Part shown: one piece after another, positions 62,600-64,000 of the stretch | Numbering within the stretch: the stretch's first letter is position 1 | Layout: each line of letters starts with the position of its first letter | Assembly: GCF_900112675.1 (NCBI RefSeq) | Contig: NZ_FOMQ01000011.1 | Coordinates: 120,749 to 184,748, forward strand | Source of the DNA: Paracidovorax konjaci | GTDB lineage: Bacteria > Pseudomonadota > Gammaproteobacteria > Burkholderiales > Burkholderiaceae_C | Reading direction: 5' to 3' | Length of the DNA stretch: 64,000 bases | Position numbers and translations under genes: made by a program | Notes under the pieces: generated by a model | Told to the model about the DNA's origin: nothing | Seen by the model: only the letters and a program-made list of their open reading frames with translations | The model's database searches: none

Positions 62600-62731
62600 A
62601 AGACACTTTCTAGAGTAGGCGATTTGCTCGGCAGCTGAATACAAGCTCAATTACGCCGCAGCACGCGCAGCAAAGACAGCAAGACCTGCTTGCACCATTG
62701 GTACCGGACATAGGCGAAGGTTCCCAAAATT

Positions 62732-63475
62732 TCAACCGAGCAAGGTCAGATCACTATCACTGAGCCAACGCCACTGTCCAGGCAAAAGATCGCCTGGCAA
62801 AGCGAGTCCACCGATCCGTATCCGCTTAAGCCCCTCGACTCGATTGCTCACTGCAGCCACCATGCGTTTGACTTGGTGATACTTACCTTCAGTCAACGTG
62901 AGATCGAGATTTCGATCGTCTAGCTGAATACACTGACTTGCGCGAACTGGCTTCGGATCGTCATCAAGAACAACACCCGCTAACAACTGCTCTATCTGAT
63001 TGCTTGTAATTTGATGCTTAGTTGCAACCCTGTAGACCTTAGCCAAGTGCTTTTTTGGCGAACTCATACGATGAATAAAATGGCCATCATCACTAAATAA
63101 GAGCAGCCCCGTTGTATCTTGATCAAGCCGTCCCACCGCTTGGACACCAGCCACCGCTCCCTTGCTCGGTCTTTGCCTTAATGGGGAGGGGAGTAGCGTA
63201 TAGACGCTCGGATAAGTAGATGGTTTTTGTGAGCACTCTGTTGCGGGGGGCTTATTTAACATGATGTAAGCCTTTGAATGGAAAGGCCATACAACCCCAT
63301 TGACAGAGAATTGAGCTTGCTCTGCAACTATAACTTGCGCTGCATCTAAACGAGTAGTCATTTGACTTTGCCCAGCTTCACGCAGCTGTACAAAACCTTG
63401 CTGAACGAGACCGGCGCAAATCCTGCGGGTACCAAACCCCTGGGAATATAACAACTCCTGCAATTGCATATTCAA
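62732..63475 (-). CDS. RsuA-family 16S rRNA pseudouridine synthase
   Basis: 247 residues. An N-terminal S4-like RNA-binding segment precedes VGRLDQDTTGLLLFSDDG, the catalytic Asp motif of RsuA/RluE enzymes, and EGKYHQVKRMVAAV, a conserved late motif. It converts a uridine (position 516 in E. coli) of 16S rRNA. It lies just past the rRNA operon end, on the same strand. MNM at the start gives two possible ATGs. Confidence 0.88.
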   Translation of the reverse strand: MNMQLQELLYSQGFGTRRICAGLVQQGFVQLREAGQSQMTTRLDAAQVIVAEQAQFSVNGVVWPFHSKAYIMLNKPPATECSQKPSTYPSVYTLLPSPLRQRPSKGAVAGVQAVGRLDQDTTGLLLFSDDGHFIHRMSSPKKHLAKVYRVATKHQITSNQIEQLLAGVVLDDDPKPVRASQCIQLDDRNLDLTLTEGKYHQVKRMVAAVSNRVEGLKRIRIGGLALPGDLLPGQWRWLSDSDLTLLG

Positions 63476-63667
63476 GCAGCCCGCGGTTTATACAAAAAAA
63501 TAATACCAATCAACAAACATTCACCTCATCCACGCCATCCTCAATTGGTTTGAAACGTGCATGTAATTACTCAGCTCGGTGAGACGACGTAGCGATGCAT
63601 CAAGCGCAGCGTGAAGCAATCTTTGCGTCTCCAGTCCGAATTTCGGATGCTGAATTCCAAAGCAAAA

Positions 63668-63696
63668 CGCCCTCAGACCGAGTTGATCTGAGGGCG
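63668..63696 (-). terminator. rRNA operon terminator
   Basis: CGCCCTCAGA (63668-63677) pairs perfectly with TCTGAGGGCG (63687-63696). On the minus strand it is followed by TTTTGCTTT. It lies 16 bases beyond the 5S end. Confidence 0.88.
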
Positions 63697-63711
63697 ATTT
63701 GGGCTGTAGGA

Positions 63712-63826
63712 GCCTGACGATGACCTACTTTCACACGGGTATCCGCACTATCATCGGCGCAAAGTCGTTTCACTGTCCTGTTCGGGATGGGAAGGAGTGG
63801 GGCCAACTTGCTATGGTCATCAGGCA
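63712..63826 (-). rRNA. rrf: 5S ribosomal RNA
   Basis: On the minus strand it begins TGCCTGATGACCATAGC, has GGCCCCACTCC and CCCATCCCGAACAGGA, the conserved loop sequences, and ends TCGTCAGGCT. The ends pair (TGCCTGA with TCAGGC). About 115 bases. Confidence 0.93.
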
Positions 63827-63937
63827 TAAAGGGTTGCTACCTTGATTGTTGATCAAGGCGGCGAATTCATAGAGTCTTGTCAGCGGTAATTTGACTACGT
63901 CTTGGCATAACAACTTGACGGTGTGTCAAAGTTATAG

Positions 63938-64000
63938 GGTCAAGCCGCACGAGCAATTAGTACTGGTTAGCTTAACGCATTACTGCGCTTCCACACCCAG
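63938..64000 (-). rRNA. rrl: 23S ribosomal RNA, 3' end (partial)
   Basis: Minus-strand sequence GCTAACCAGTACTAATTGCT followed by CGTGCGGCTTGACC is the conserved 3' end of 23S rRNA. The gene runs out of the window. The spacer to 5S is about 110 bases. Confidence 0.9.

Overview
The window is from the chromosome of a high-GC betaproteobacterium of the Comamonadaceae, most likely Acidovorax or a close relative. The evidence is the gene content and order (T6SS phosphorylation cluster, tig-clpP-clpX-lon, hpnCDE, thyA-folA, glnA-ntrB-ntrC), Acidovorax-like protein sequences, and a dispersed palindrome of the TTTGCTAT/ATAGCAAA type. Genus assignment is inference; no database was searched.

Layout. 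Positions 1-8858 hold one edge of a type VI secretion cluster. On the minus strand are a PEGA-domain Ser/Thr kinase, a TssQ-like lipoprotein, an FHA protein (TagH), a PP2C phosphatase and a TssJ lipoprotein cut by the window edge. Divergently run hcp and a coupled muramidase effector/periplasmic immunity pair. Positions 9012-27029 are core genome: hpnC, an RND efflux pair, tRNA-Leu, tig, clpP, clpX, lon, a Gly-Cys-Gly tRNA cluster, hpnD-hpnE, a YihY-type membrane protein, a DUF2069 protein and an FAD-linked dehydrogenase.

Positions 27939-49348 are a 21.4-kb mobile element inserted inside the host thyA gene. It splits thyA cleanly between two codons (220 codons left, 57 right). It is bounded by 18-bp inverted repeats (16/18 identical). 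At its right end is a leftward operon of three tyrosine recombinases, a small TnpC-like gene set and, as the last gene, a complete replacement thyA. The replacement thyA is recoded at the nucleotides matching the insertion site. The cargo has three modules: (i) five overlapping small genes, including a DnaQ-like exonuclease and a HAD-like protein, next to an XRE regulator; (ii) a GHKL ATPase with a GIY-YIG protein and a small protein; (iii) a tightly overlapping five-gene operon of DUF4007 protein, 1116-aa P-loop ATPase, DndC-like PAPS-reductase-family protein, GIY-YIG nuclease and a long DGQHR (DndB-like) protein. Module (iii), divergent from (ii), looks like a DNA-sulfur-related defence system that I cannot match to a named type.

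Positions 49349-64000 return to core genome: the thyA 3' remnant, a DUF4337 protein, folA, xthA, a PA2169-family protein, ntrC, ntrB, a DUF4124 protein, glnA with a sigma-54/NtrC control region, a molybdopterin-binding domain protein, an EI24 membrane protein, a sterol-desaturase-like hydroxylase, a polysaccharide deacetylase, a YncE-like propeller protein, an RsuA-type pseudouridine synthase, and the 3' end of an rRNA operon (5S and the end of 23S) on the minus strand.

Working together: the T6SS genes form a threonine-phosphorylation switch (kinase, FHA reader, phosphatase) beside structural and effector genes. The thymidylate pathway has been taken over by the element, which destroys thyA but supplies its own copy while host folA stays next door. 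Predicted precise excision would restore an in-frame 277-residue ThyA.
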